Below are positions 11,460 through 23,724 of a stretch of DNA of 64,000 nucleotides, piece by piece. Location: positions 53,587,618 through 53,651,617 of the forward strand of contig CM049317.1 in assembly GCA_026874595.1 (NCBI GenBank), written 5' to 3'. Position numbers and translations under genes: made by a program. Below the pieces are notes generated by a model. It searched no databases. It worked only from the letters and a program-made list of their open reading frames with translations, and had not been told where the DNA came from. The DNA is from Sipunculus nudus. Taxonomy: Eukaryota > Annelida > Sipuncula > Golfingiida > Sipunculidae. Numbering within the stretch: the stretch's first letter is position 1; each line of letters opens with the position of its first letter.

Positions 11460-13040
11460 CTCTCTCTCTCCCACTCTCTTTTTCTCTGTATCTCTCTGTC
11501 TCACACACACGCGCAGACAGACACATGATGTTCCATGTATAATTTCAATATGTAGTTAACCATAACACAATGTCCATATCATGCTTAAAAGGGGAAAAAG
11601 AAGATGTAAAAATGTACTTTATAATTCACACACTGTTTAAGATAAGATAAGATCAATTTAATGAGCGCATGAAAATTTCGCAATTCGTTTTGCCATTGAC
11701 GCAAATATAATATACACAAAAGCCTAAAATTACTAAAACACAATACACTTAAAGTTATGACTAATTACTAAAACTTGAATCAATGACTAGACAATGAATA
11801 TATACGCAAGTTACTTCATTAGAGACGCACTTACATTCATGAGATCGGTATTGCATGGAAATAGGCACAACATAATTGGCTAAAATAGTCTCTGTTCCTC
11901 TTCTAGCTATATTTATAATTCAATTTATGGACCGCTTAGGAGGACAGGAACCATTTCGGTGCTCCTCTGCTTAAAAGGAAAGTATCAGAATGGTTCCCTG
12001 GCGAAGAACTGCTGGCGAAGCAACCTGCTCTTCAAAAACTCCGCGTACGTCTCATTGGTATATTTTAAAAACCTAGCAATATGTTAACATAGCGTACACA
12101 TATAGGATCCAAGTTTAATGCAAAGAATGTTGTACTCTAGTTTTTCTGTTATTAATATTCTGCAATATTTTCCGGTTACGCGGCCAGAGGCGACGTATAC
12201 TAAGACTTATATTAACATTATTGCTATGAATAAACGTTTTGCTAAACCACGTGTGTCCCGTTGCTTGCAGAGACAAGACCAGTTGTTATAGGTTTTCGTA
12301 GATTTACTGTTATCATTTTCATAATTCTTCCTTAAATAATTTGTCAATTTGCCAATCGATACCTATTTTTTTATTCGGGTGTCATAATATCAGGAACTAG
12401 AATGCATTAGCATTTTTTTACATTTACTAAAGAAAAGGCAAAGCTGACGGTAGATATAATATTTTCTTCTCGCAGTATTAAAGCAAGGGAAGTGTAGCGA
12501 TTTCAGATAACTCCTTTTTCAAATTACCGGGGGATATGATTATTTAGACACTTATCTTATACATTATTAACTTAATTAACATACGTGGATATTGCAGAGA
12601 ATCGACTTTATGCGAGATACTTTATTGGTAAATACCATTTGTGAGTTTCCTGGTAATCAATCAAAATACTGTTAAGTTATCGTTGCGATACCAATGGTTA
12701 TTGGACGGACTGACATATATGCCAGCAACTATAATACGATCCGTCTATAAGACGGGCGTTTAACAATCTTTAAAAGTATAAAAATCAAGTAAGTGTAACC
12801 GATACCTGATTAAGTGGAGGAGATCCATAATATACACCTGCCCGTAAATTAAAATTGGATGTGAGTAACGTTTTTGATATAATACGTTTTATGAAGTGGT
12901 TAAGGACAGAGAGACACATGTACGGCCCCACGGAGCTCACAACTATATCTCCAGCAAGCTGAGGATGTTGTAAATCAATATATCAGGAGCGGTGTGCTCC
13001 TGCTTAGACACAACAGGTAATTATATTAGCTTGATCAGCG
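11460..13040. other. AT-rich stretch, no gene recognised
   Basis: A short CT-rich run lies near 11452-11500. Nothing else can be supported. Confidence 0.5.
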
Positions 13041-13041
13041 A

Positions 13042-13170
13042 GGGGGTAACCTGAACAGAAGGGCGGTAGCCTGAGATAAGGTTCAGGCTATCCAAGGGGG
13101 AAATCTGAAATCGATTTCAGATTACCGGGGTAACCTGATTAGGGGGGGGAGGGGGTAATCTGAAGCCTTT
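13042..13170. repeat. GGGGTAACCTGAA motif cluster with 22-bp palindrome
   Basis: Several direct and inverted copies of GGGGTAACCTGA / GTAGCCTGAG / TCAGGCTA. It includes a perfect 22-bp palindrome at 13102-13123 (AATCTGAAATC centred on CGAT). The same GGGGTAACCTGAA-x-CTTTACACCG wording occurs in the 42-45 and 53 kb repeat units, so this is probably an expanded fragment of that family. Confidence 0.6.
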
Positions 13171-15740
13171 TCACCAGTCTCCCTTTTCAGCTATGTTGAA
13201 GAAATTCCTCTTGAGCCCGATTTACTGAACACAACATATCTGATAACCTCAGAATCTATGGCCGCTATCCTTAGGAGAATTTCTGTTTCAAAGACACACA
13301 GACGTCCTATAAACCTAGATATGTTATAGCTCCTCCACTGCCTGTTTGGGAATCACCCGCCACAGATTGAAATACTCCTGACAGTAATTGTGATCAGACG
13401 GACTTTGTAACAATTTCCATAGGATTCATCACAGGGGGTTGTAGGTTGTTTTAAAACAGGGATACAGACCTGCTCCAGAGAATCTATACAGTTTATGTCT
13501 GAACAGAACTACAATTACATAAAGCAATGTAGCGAAGCTGTTAAAAGCTTACGGAAGTTACAGAAGACATTCTATCAAAATATAAAATCTTTTTACCGGG
13601 TACACGTTTCTTAATACAATTAAATATTTGTTTTTGGAAAGAAACTATGTTACCTACCTTCACCTTTAAAATATAAAGAAAACCTTGTTATGATAGTAAG
13701 GGGAGCGCATGCATCCGCCAGAATTAAATATTCGAATAAGGACCGGCACTTTATCTTGATTAACACCTTTGGTTCATGTCGTACTTTTCCACATTGCATT
13801 GATTCATCTTCATTCATATCCCGGGCAAATAAAGAAGAGGATCGCAAGAAATAACAACTGCCAATAAATTCAATGAATCAAATATAAATAATACACTATT
13901 CACATACCGTCTATACAAAAACAGATGATCCAGAAACGGGGCAGATTTATATTACATTACGTGATTGATCAGAGTCTTGATGCCCTTTCGACACTGTTAA
14001 ATGTTTGGTTTAAAAAATACGTAGCGGTGTTCAGCAGCCGCGCAGAACAAGTGTACTCAAGTCGTTTGATTGGTTAAATTGTCTGTTTTTTTTTTATTAA
14101 TGAAGCAGACGCCAGAACACTTAGCTGAATCAAGGTCTTTGAAAAGCGTAGCTGTAAGAGGCTTGATAGTATGAAGATGCATTCATAACGGTTAAGTAGT
14201 TTTTCGTTATCCTTTTAACGGATAAACAAACGATTAAACAAAAAACACAAATAAACCATATCCTCTGCAGTGTACGTGATAAAATTAGCTTAATGGCCAT
14301 GAAATTAGGAGGCAGTGTCGATAAATTTACCATGTGTTAACTGTATTAATGTTTTCAACTACCTTATCAAAGGCAGATTATGTTAACGTCATGCGATCGA
14401 CTACGCCCCCGATTTAAAAACTGACTCTGTTATATTGAAAGGGTGTGAGTGATCCAATTATGAGCCATAGTAAATGTGTTAAGCAAGTTTTTTTCTTTTT
14501 ACAAAATGGATTTAAATTCTCCTATACACAAAATCATCGAGTCACATGGAAAGATATCAAGATTGCCATGTGGAATAACAAGATGGCATATCAATTGATC
14601 CTGACAAATTTAAACCCAACAAAACTCTTGCTCTCAAGAAAAGCCAACAAATCAACCGGTTTGAAAACAAATGAAATCGGCACACAAAATATCTACATTT
14701 CTTAAGAGGAAACGGTATGTTTCCATGGCGACATTAAGTTGATGAACGTATTAGTCGTGATAATTTAATGAAGCTTTCAAACTGATGGACTTTAGATTAA
14801 CCTTTGTTCATTAGAAGGTGATTGATAATTAGATCATGTAGTGACATTTTATATTTGTTTAATACAGGGCTGAGCTGGATAAACCCAGCATTACGTGTGA
14901 GCGTTAATTGAACACCTGTTACAATTTGCACCAAATTAACTCTTGGACGTGCTTCTGAGCGAAAAACCCATCGAGCAAACAGTTGTCCAGAAAGGAAATC
15001 GGTAAAATGGAATCAGATAGTTTTCCCATATTTAAAAAAAAGTTTATCACTGATGCAGGCCTTTTCCACGAGCATGTGCATTACTCTCGTCTGCTAGGAT
15101 CGGGTCTCGTGAATCAGCATTGAGCGGTTTGTCTAACAAAGCCATATACATACTAGAGACTTCTGCAAGGACCTCGCCTTTTAGAAACAAAATGTAAAAG
15201 TTAGGTTTTATTAAATTTTCTTATCGGTGTCGTCAGTTTATCTTCAAGGTCGATGCTGGAATGCCTCACCGGGGTAGTTTGGGGCATTTTTAAAGCCTAA
15301 ATTGAAAGTTCTCATTTTTCCATATCTTTATATATATAAATATATATGTGTGTGTGTATATGTATGTATAATACGTTCGAAGCTTAATATATTTGAGATA
15401 TGAAAACCAAATATAAGATTTGAAACTTAAGCAGAAGGCAGAAAAAAAAACTAAAATCTACCTTTCTAATCACTGATATGTTTTATTTTCAGTATTTAAA
15501 TCTTAATCCCTGAATAGCAGGGAATGGAATAACCACATCCCGCCTGTATTGACTCCCCTGTTCCTGATATATCAATTACGAATTTTCAGTCGAGATAACG
15601 TACGCGGTTGTCGCTGAAGAACGGGTCATATAATTTTGCCATATGATAATGTATGTACGAGGTCGTTAGTTGGTGTACTCGTTCTGCCAGGTAATTAAAC
15701 ACATAACAATAAAACTAGTTTTAGTTTCAAAGCCAAATGG
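13170..15740. other. long stretch without a recognised gene
   Basis: Only a short dispersed-repeat fragment (GAGCGCATGCATCCGCCA, ~13708-13725), whose wording recurs at 20133-20160 and 35227-35405. The frame at 14445-14705 (86 codons) has no domain, no GC contrast and no splice context, so I do not call it. Confidence 0.5.
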
Positions 15741-15744
15741 AATG

Positions 15745-15880
15745 CCTTGGCGGTACATTAACAGTCAAGGGGTAAAACGCTCCGCTTTCTTCGCTGGTGA
15801 CCCGGGTTCGATCCCCGGCGTGGCTATGAGAGTGAGTTGTGGTGGCCCGTCCAAGACCGGTGGTCAAGGCTATGGGTCAA
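15745..15880 (+). mobile_element. tRNA-derived SINE (family A), copy 1
   Basis: A tRNA-like head carries an A-box-like stretch (ACAGTCAAGGGG) and an excellent RNA polymerase III B box, GGTTCGATCCC at 15805-15815. It is followed by the shared body start GGCTATGAGAGTGAGTTGT and GCCCGTCCAAGA. The second copy at 52882-53110 has the same order. The head does not fold as a functional tRNA and continues into non-tRNA sequence, which is the SINE signature. This copy is diverged downstream of the body start. Confidence 0.78.
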
Positions 15881-16162
15881 GTGAAAATTATAAAGACAAC
15901 AATTTTCAGGGCTCATCTAGATGGGGATCCACTCAAAAACAAATCTGTTTAGTTGTGCTCACAGTATCTACAAAGGTCAAATGGAAATTTTTGAAGGAAT
16001 GATCCATTGCCAGTTACATTTTGGAGAGGATCTGTTATCTGAACGAAAATTACAACTTGTACATAACTTTATATTATGAGGAAGATGTGTGACGTTTTAA
16101 GGCGAAGGGTTAAATTTTGGGAGGTTAATAAATCCAACCCGGTTTGCCCTAGTCTTCTATTG

Positions 16163-16325
16163 AAAGTTAAAGGGGCCTATATTCCGAAATCTTATTTATA
16201 TGAAATAAAGACCTTATTTACATAAGTCACGTATTTATAACATTTATGGAGACCCGACAAAATGGCCGCAATCCAAACCCGTCCATCAGGCGAACCAGAG
16301 TTTTACGATTTAGAACAAGTGACCC
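16163..16325 (-). repeat. dispersed repeat family R, reverse fragment
   Basis: Reverse-complemented, it carries GGTCACTTGTT, GTTATAAATACG and GATTTCGGAATATAGG then CCCCTTTAA, the right part of family R. It ends close to the Helitron at 16494. Confidence 0.5.
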
Positions 16326-16493
16326 ATGGGTCATGACGCTCAGCTGACTGGGAAGAGATTCACAAAAGGAAATTTTATCATCAGAATGGTAGAAACCCAT
16401 TCAACTGAAGCATCAAACAGATTAACCAACATGCCATTTAGTCTGTATTTATATATCTGAAAAATAGAGAAAAAAATGTGTAAACTTTAAAAA

Positions 16494-18106
16494 CTAGAAT
16501 ACGGGTAGCCGACAAGTGACTACGTGTATCTGCCAAAATCAGAGTGAAGTGAGGCATGGATTGAGTGGCAAGGGGAAACAGAGTGAGGTATGTTGCATAT
16601 TAGCATGGATGTCTGCAGCCTAAATGTGTATGTAGGTTGTGCAACCTACCACAAATCCAGAAAGCTGTCCAAGTTGTATACATATGCAAAATTCTAGGCA
16701 GAAAAGTCAAACCACTACATGGATATGAGTGATTTTAGCCCACGGCAGACAAACAGACAGACGCTGTGCAAAAATGGTTGCAGTTTTGTGTATGATAAAG
16801 ACCTATGTGAGATCTAAACACAAGCACAATTTTGGCCCAATCGGTCAAATGGTTCCTGAGATATTAGCTTGGATGTGTGCAGCGTTAACTAGAATGTAGG
16901 TGGCGCCACCTGTCATAAAATCAAGAAAGCTATCCAGGATGTATAAACCTGCAAAATTTTAGGCAGTTATGTCAAACCACTACAGAGAAATGAGTGATTT
17001 TAGGCCATGGCAGACCAACAGACAGACGCTGTGCAAAATGTGCAAAAATGGTTGCAGGTGGCCCCTCCCGTTTTGTGTATGATAAAGACCTATGTGAGAT
17101 CTATACACATGCAAAATTTTGGCCCAATCGTTCAAACGGTCCCCGAGATATGAGCTTGGATGTCTGCAGCATGAACTAGAATAAAGGTGGCGCCACCTGT
17201 CATAAAATCAAGAAAGCTATCCAGGATGTATAAAATTGCAAAATTTTAGGCAGATATGTCAAACCACTGCCAAGATGTGAGTGACTTTATTGCACGGCAG
17301 ACAAACAGACAGACGCTGTGCAAAAATGGTTGCAGGTGGTGCCACCAGTTTTGTGTATGATAAAGAGCTATGTTAGATCTATACACATGCAAAATTTTGG
17401 CCCGATCGGTCAAACGGTTCCCGAGATATGAGCTTGGATGTCATCAGCGTGAACGTGAATGTAGGTGGTGCCACCTGTCATAAAATCAAGAAAGCTATCC
17501 AGGATGTATAAAACTGCAAAATTTTAGGCAGATATGTCAAATCACTGCCGAGATATGAGTGACATTATTGCACGGCAGACAAACAGACAGACGCTGTGCA
17601 AAAATGGTTGCAGGTGGCGCCACCAGTTTAGCGTATGATAAAGAGCTATGTTAGATCTATATACATGCAAAATTTTGGCCCGATCAGTCAAACGGTTCCC
17701 GAAATATGAGCTTGGATGTCATCAGCGTGAATGAGAATGTAGGTGGCGCCACCTGTCATAAAATCAAGAAAGCTATCCAGGATGTACACGCATGCCGAAT
17801 TTCAGATGAATTAGTCAATTCACTGCAGAGATATGAGTGATTTTAACCAAAGGCAGATGAACAGATGGACACTGTGCAAACATGGTTACAGGTGGCGCCA
17901 CCATTTTTTGTGTATGTTATAGAGCTATCCAAGGGCTACATTAGTATAAATTTTGTTTCCTGATCAGTCAAACGGTTCCCGAGATATGAGCTTGGAAAGC
18001 TGATAAAATCAAGTCCCAGAGGAGCTCTCTGGAAACGAACGCGGCAACGGCGGAGGAACCCGGTCAAAAACATAGTATCCACAAAACTTCGTTTTGGCGG
18101 GTACAA
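16494..18106 (-). mobile_element. non-autonomous Helitron with tandem-array core (minus strand)
   Basis: On the minus strand the 3' end reads a stem-loop (GTAGTCACTTGTCGGCTAC), then 7 nt, then CTAG at 16494-16497 followed by T, as in Helitrons. The 5' side reads GTACCCGCCAAAACGAAG...GTGGATAC, matching the 5' end of the complete copy at 49336, with the expected TC decayed to TT. The core is an array in which GGTGGCGCCACC or a one- to two-base variant recurs every 129 and 149 bp (278-bp dimers). No transposase. Identification rests on the shared termini and array with the complete copy. Confidence 0.82.
16899..17902. repeat. 278-bp dimeric tandem array phased by GGTGGCGCCACC
   Basis: The 12-bp palindrome or a close variant begins at 16899, 17057, 17186, 17335, 17464, 17613, 17742 and 17891. 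Spacings after the first are 129, 149, 129, 149, 129, 149. The two half-units look related: both contain TGCAAAATTTT(A)GGC, then GTCAAACxxxTxCCGAGATATGAG. An ancestral ~140-bp unit therefore seems to have split into two types before amplifying as a dimer. This resembles core repeats of bivalve pearl-type elements. Confidence 0.9.
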
Positions 18107-19798
18107 AAATACAGGTGGCTCCACCAGTCTGCAGAAACTAATAAAAACACTTACAAACATCAATATCCATGCAAAGAATCATGGTGATCTCCCCATTAGT
18201 TGTTCAGATACTTCAGCTTTTGTATCAAATTGTCCATTATTCTGAGGGATACTTCGGAGTCCTATAGCATGAAGGATATGGGTAACAGAGACCTAATTTT
18301 AAGTTTCCACAGGCACTTTTCATGGGCCTTCTTGCATGACAAGAATGAAGATTCTAGGTCCAGTCCTTACGATTTGTACCCTGTTGACAGATAACTACAT
18401 CCTGAAAGGTCTCGAAAATAGAGAAAAAAAAAATTGTGAAAATTTGAAAAAATACAGGTGGCACCACCAGTCTGCAGGTACTGATGAAACACCTCTTGAT
18501 CAATATGTATGCCAAAAATCATTACCATCAGTGTTGTAGTTATTGAGATGTTGCAGTTTGTTTTTATCAAATTATTTATTATTCTGGGGGGTTATTGGAA
18601 GTCCCCCATAGCTCAAAGGATATGGGTAACAGAGACCTTATTTCAGGTTTCCATGCAGACTTTTTATGGACCTCTCAGTGTGTCAAGAATGAAGATTCTA
18701 GGTCCAGTCTTTATGATTTGTGCCCTGTTAACAGCTGTTCACATTTTTAAATTCGTAAAAAATCGAAAAATTCAGGTGGCGCCACCAGTCTGCAGGAAGT
18801 GATGGAACATCTCACGATCAATACGTATGCCAAAAATCATGACCATCAGTCAAGTAGTTAATGAGATATTGAAGTTTTTGTATGAAATTTTTGACTTTTC
18901 GGGGGGGTACTTTGGGGCCCCATAGCTCGAAGGATATGGGTAACAGAGATCTAATTTATGGTTTCCACGGAGACTTTTAATAGGTTTCTCAGTGTGTCGA
19001 GAATGAAGATTCTAGGTCCAGCGGTTACGATTTGTGCCATGTTAACAGATGACAGCATCTTTAAACGTCTCAAAAATAGAGGAAAAAATTGTAAAAAAAT
19101 CGAAAAATACAGGTGGCGCCACCAGTCTGCAGGAACTTATGGAACATCTCATGATCAATATGTATGCCAAAAATCATGACTATCAATGTTGTAGTTATTG
19201 AGATATTGAAGTTTTTGTATGAAATTTTTTACTATTCTGGGGGGTACTTTGGGGCCCCATAGCTCAAAGGATATGGGTAACAGAGACCTAATTTCTGGTT
19301 TCCAAGGAGATTTTTCATGGACCTCTCAGTGTATCAAGAATTAAGATTCTAGGTCTAGGCTTTACGATTTTTTGCCTTGTTAACAGATGTTCGCATTTTT
19401 AAAGGTCTCAAAAATAGAGAAAAAAATTTGTAAAAAAATCGAAAAATACAGGTGGCGCCACCAGTCTGCAGGAAGTGATGGAACATCTCATGATCAATAT
19501 GTATGCCAAAAATCATGACCATCAGTCAAGTAGTTAATGAGATATTGAAGTTTTTGTATGAAATTTTTGACTTTTCTGGGGGGTACTTTAGGGCCCCATA
19601 GCTCGAAGGATATGGGTAACAGAGACCTAATTTCTGGTTTCCAAGGAGATTTTTCATGGACCTCTCAGAATCCCAAGTTACAAGGTTCTAGGTTCAGCGG
19701 TTACGATTTGTGCCTGGTTAACGGACGGACAGACGGACAGACGGACGACGGACAAAGAGTGATCGCTATAGCTCAGATGACTTTCAGTCAGCCGAGCT
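18107..19798 (-). repeat. ~335-bp tandem array bounded by the same palindrome (element B)
   Basis: Five boxes, GGTGG[C]xCCACC plus CAGTCTGCAGG, start at 18114, 18457, 18775, 19112 and 19451 (spacing 343, 318, 337, 339). Units share ATCAATATGTATGCCAAAAA, GATATGGGTAACAGAGA, AAGATTCTAGGTCCAG and AAAAATAGAGxAAAAAA. The right end is a GACGGACAGACGGAC run and an imperfect hairpin, AGCTC-AGA-TGACT-TTC-AGTCA-GCC-GAGCT (19770-19798). Its minus-strand form (TTTAGCTCGGCTGACTG..., GTCCGTCGTCCG) I associate with an abundant molluscan repeat type; the association is from memory. Non-coding. Confidence 0.85.
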
Positions 19799-19799
19799 A

Positions 19800-22200
19800 A
19801 AAATGGTGTTGCTGACACATTCTCTCACCAACAGTGCACAATCTAGTACACAATCAGTCAACTCCAGTCACATGGTTTAACTGTTTGTCAACATGGGCGT
19901 GTGTACTGTGTTTATTGACAGCTTTTAGATAAACAAGCTCAAGCATCCGTCGGGTTGGCGTTAACAGAACATTTCTTTGCAGGAATTAACTAAAGTTCAT
20001 CAATAATTAGTAAGAAGAAGCCGTTATTCACCTAATTCCAATATGGCTTTATTGAAATTTGCAGAATAGAGGATCATGGGCCAAAGAAGGATTGCTTCGA
20101 CAGAAGGACACAGATCATGGATGTCGATCCAGACGTTGGCGGAGGCATGCGCTCTTCTGGTGATATTTTAGTTTTCGTTTTATTTTACTTTATTAACATG
20201 TTTTAAGGAGATGACTACACACTGTAAAAGAATCCTTTACAAACGACGTCAGGTTTTATGAGCATTACCCTTTAATTATTCATATCATATGAAAATTGAT
20301 CAAAGCCAAATAGCACCCTTCCCGTTCTTCCAAGCATTTCTAAGAAGGTTTTGATAACATAACATCCCTCTCTGCATGCAACAATTAAATACCCGCAAAT
20401 GGAACTTTTATCTGGCAGAATTTTATAAAAATAAAATCGCGAAATTTATTATTATTATATATATAAATGTATAAAAAAAATAATTTCACATTCAGAACCC
20501 TTACCCGCTTCCATTGTACTATAATGTATTTAGTTGACAACCCAAAATAAGATGATATATATACATTTATTTATATTAGTATTAAACAAATAATAATAAA
20601 GTTTCCTGGCATGCGTCGAATGCCATACCTCAATATATTTCATACGTACAAGAAACAGATAGATCCCGTCATCAAACAGCCATACCTCTATTTATTTCAT
20701 AAATACAAGAAACAGATAAATCACGTCCAGACATATTCTGATTTAATAACTTCATAAAGACAAGTGCTGCTTCTAAACTAATATCCCTGAATTTCGATTA
20801 ACTGGATGTCTTCCCGAATGCAATTTTTATAAACATACTATTGTGATGACTGTTATTATATTATAACGCCAGAAAATATAAAACACAGTTATATATTCAG
20901 GACACGTGGGTTGTTGCTGTGTGCTTTGTGTCTTTCTTGAGAAACTGAAAGGTCGACTTATTACATCTAGGGAAGGTTCACACCCACCAGTTTTCTGATA
21001 AAGAGCTCGGGTGTCGAATTATATTTTCTTTCTTTTCATATATAATCAAACTTGCATTTAAATGTCACATAAGTATTCTATAAGTAAGGTATATTTTTAC
21101 GGACAAATGTTTTGGTTCCATATGAGCATAGGTAATAGAAAAAGTAATTTCAACATGAAGGATAAAATGTATTACCAAGCGACCGGATGAAAATGGTGCA
21201 TGGTTCTTATGTGTAAGCATCTGTAATTGAATGACTTTTGAAAGAGTCACGTTTGATGACTCTCATAACACACTTTTTCATCCAACTGCCACAAAGCGTA
21301 CTGGAGATGTAAAGCGCCAGCGCAGTAATTGTACATCAGCAACTTGCCATGCGGAATCTCTGGCACACGTACCTAAGGTGACACGTATATTTGTATCACG
21401 TTTTATCAAGATTTATCCGATTTTTTCAAGATTTTGCCTTCCACTAAACACACGTATCATTTTGTATATGGGCTCCCGGGATAACTGTTCTGGGTAATGG
21501 CTATATAGAGTGCATGTCAATAAACTTGTAACAACTGACGCCCTGGCGGGGTGGATTAAATTACCCTGGTGGTAACTATATCTGTACTGTGCTGAGCAGA
21601 ATGCTTATGTACGTGTCCTGTTCGATATTGACTTAGCATATTGCCGTGTTAGTGCATGATCCTCGGCGTATTATTATATTAGTGACTCAGTAATCAGTGT
21701 AACTGACCCTGTCCTTGACCTAGGGAGACATTGTTCCTGATTATGACCGGCACAGTGCTTTGTCAATGACCGCCGCCCTTCCTGTATCAATCTCTATACC
21801 CATCTTAACAGAACCAGAGGTGGCCCGTAATTCAGCATTATCTAACAAAGACCAAACTCAGAGTTTATCCCGGGAAAGAAAGGCGGAATACTTTTTTTTA
21901 AAGACCATTAACATGGTTTGGCCCAGAAATGAGGATGTTTTTGCCAGACTTGTAACCAGCACGTGTAATACAAGAATAACCTTTACAAACACCTGCACGT
22001 CAACCGCGCCCGTGACTTCGTAAGGCTAGGGGAATCATTTTACCACCCTTCGAAGGAAAGTTAATTTTTGTTAAATAAGTTAATAATATGCTAAATAAGC
22101 ATGACGTGCATGCGTATATACATTTATTAACAAGTCTTAAAAGCCAAAGCAACAAATATATAGGCTGCAGTGCATTTAGATTTATAAATCGTCATGGTTA
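19800..22200. other. no gene recognised
   Basis: AT-rich, with a short family fragment around 20133-20160 (TTGGCGGAGGCATGCGCTC). Frames at 21231-21497 and 21760-22023 have slightly higher GC but no domain or consistent splice signals. I leave them uncalled. Confidence 0.45.
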
Positions 22201-22229
22201 TATGTAAAGTTGGAGTTAGAATGCTATTC

Positions 22230-22338
22230 ATTAGCAAGCAATCGATACGACCAATACAGCATGCAACGCATTTCGGTTATCGTATCGACGTCGAGTATCG
22301 ATTCGTATCGATATATCGATATATTGATACAGCCCTAA
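22230..22338 (-). mobile_element. hAT-like MITE terminus fragment
   Basis: The minus-strand end reads TAGGGCTGTATC, then alternating TATCGATA/ATATCGAT words and GTCGATACG. A TAGGGCTG start followed by ATCGATA repeats is a pattern I associate with hAT-type MITEs. The partner terminus was not located, so boundaries and class are tentative. Confidence 0.4.
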
Positions 22339-22856
22339 TATAAGATGAGCTCAAATTATGTGCAAATGGGCACCTACCATCTGAGCTCCGGAGCCACGAC
22401 AGTCACCAGAAGATAAAGTAAGTGACCGGAAATGAACTGTTACGTGAGCGCTATTATATTGATATAAGGCTGATTAAAATTGAAGTAATCGTTGAAAGAA
22501 CATTAAAAAAAAGAGAAGAACTATTTAGAAGTGATCTATATGTATAGTATCGCGAACTATTATACGCTAAAGCGAAATGATCAAGGAAGATAAATAATCG
22601 TATGAGAAGATAATGCTTTCAGTGACCTTTTTATTGGACAATGTGATTATTTCATTATGCAATTCGGAATCACTGTTGTTACATGGACAAGGTCAGTTCT
22701 TTTGTTTTTCATTGATTGTAAGTCATTGTATAGTCATGTATTTGTAAAAGCTATTTTCAAATTGTATTAAGTTAGTATTTTATTTCAAATTGTAGAAATT
22801 TGGTATATCGCCAACTTGTCTTACAGAAATGGAGTTTGCTATACGGCTTTAACAGA

Positions 22857-22858
<2 letters not shown>

Positions 22859-22924
<66 letters not shown>

Positions 22925-22934
22925 TATATATATA
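22859..22934. repeat. (AT)n microsatellite
   Basis: About 76 bp of alternating AT with one small interruption at 22922. Confidence 0.96.
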
Positions 22935-22969
22935 ATGAATTATTTGCCCAGTAGGTATTTCCTGCAGCC

Positions 22970-23036
22970 AATCCCCCCCCCCCCCCCAAACCCCATTATC
23001 GACAATCGTTTCGATAAATCGTGGCTCCGCCCCTGG
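22970..23036 (-). mobile_element. CAGGGGCGG-type MITE end with C run
   Basis: The minus strand reads CCAGGGGCGGAGCCACG, then AAACGATTGTCGATAATGG and a 15-bp G run (C at 22973-22987). The CAGGGGCGG terminus next to a homopolymer matches the element at 47154-47328 and resembles that at 56245-56511. Only one end is visible. Confidence 0.5.
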
Positions 23037-23095
23037 AAAATTTGTTTGGAGGCAATGATCCTGTTTTCTGAATATTCTGTATTCTTTATCTTAAT

Positions 23096-23390
23096 GGAGC
23101 GTGGTGGCGTAATGGATATAGGGGATGGAACTGTGACCGCAAGGTTGTGGGTTCGCGTCCCGTTCTGACCGCCCTTTGCGCTAAGAATCCTGGGCAAAGT
23201 CTTTACCACAAGGGTGCGCTCTCTCGACCCAGGAGTGAATCGGAACTGCCAGGGAGGAAGGCAAATGTAGAACAAAAACCTTCTAGTGCCTGATATAGCT
23301 GCTTGGGTTGTATGCTCCCAAGTGAGCAGAGAAAAGCTACAAGAATGAACAAGGCCGAAAGACCAGGAAGGCAAAGTGTTAAGTCGGATG
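23096..23390 (+). mobile_element. tRNA-derived SINE (family B), near full length
   Basis: The tRNA-like head has TGGCGTAATGG (A box) and GGGTTCGCGTCCC (B box, 23149-23161). Next comes a conserved body, CTGGGCAAAGTCTTTACC and CTCTCGACCCAGGAGTGAA, and then a tail domain with GCTGCTTGGGTTGTATGCTC, GCAGAGAAAAGCTACAAG and AGGCAAAGTG. The GGGCAAxxxCTTTACC wording resembles the conserved core shared by several metazoan SINE superfamilies. A truncated sibling lies at 37305-37442. Non-coding; frames across it are artefacts. Confidence 0.82.
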
Positions 23391-23724
23391 AGATTGACAT
23401 CGTCGGCGATATCAGATTATAAACCCCGGCCTTTACCTTTTTTTCACCTGTTATTCTGTTTAATAGGAGTTAAAGTTGGAGATAATGTACACGAATTGTT
23501 AAATAATCATATGATTCAAAACATTCACACAGGGAGTTTAAGAATATGTTTTCTTACAACAGACAATGTATGGAAAAAAAATTAGAAATACACGGTGATA
23601 ATATGCTAGATATATAAAATGATCTTTGGAAGGTTTATGTGTGAAAATCTGAGATATCAACGTTTTGATGAATTATTCCTTCTAGGTCCTTCTAAACTGA
23701 GTGTAAAGGAGGAATTGTCAACCC

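Noticed and set aside
15805-15815. tRNA genes suggested by strong B boxes (also at 23149, 37358 and 52938)
   Set aside because: No complete cloverleaf, and each continues into shared non-tRNA body sequence, so these are SINE heads.
16899-19462. CRISPR-like array from the regularly spaced GGTGGCGCCACC boxes
   Set aside because: The spacers are themselves repeated, spacing is 129-343 bp, and the setting is eukaryotic; it is a tandem repeat inside mobile elements.
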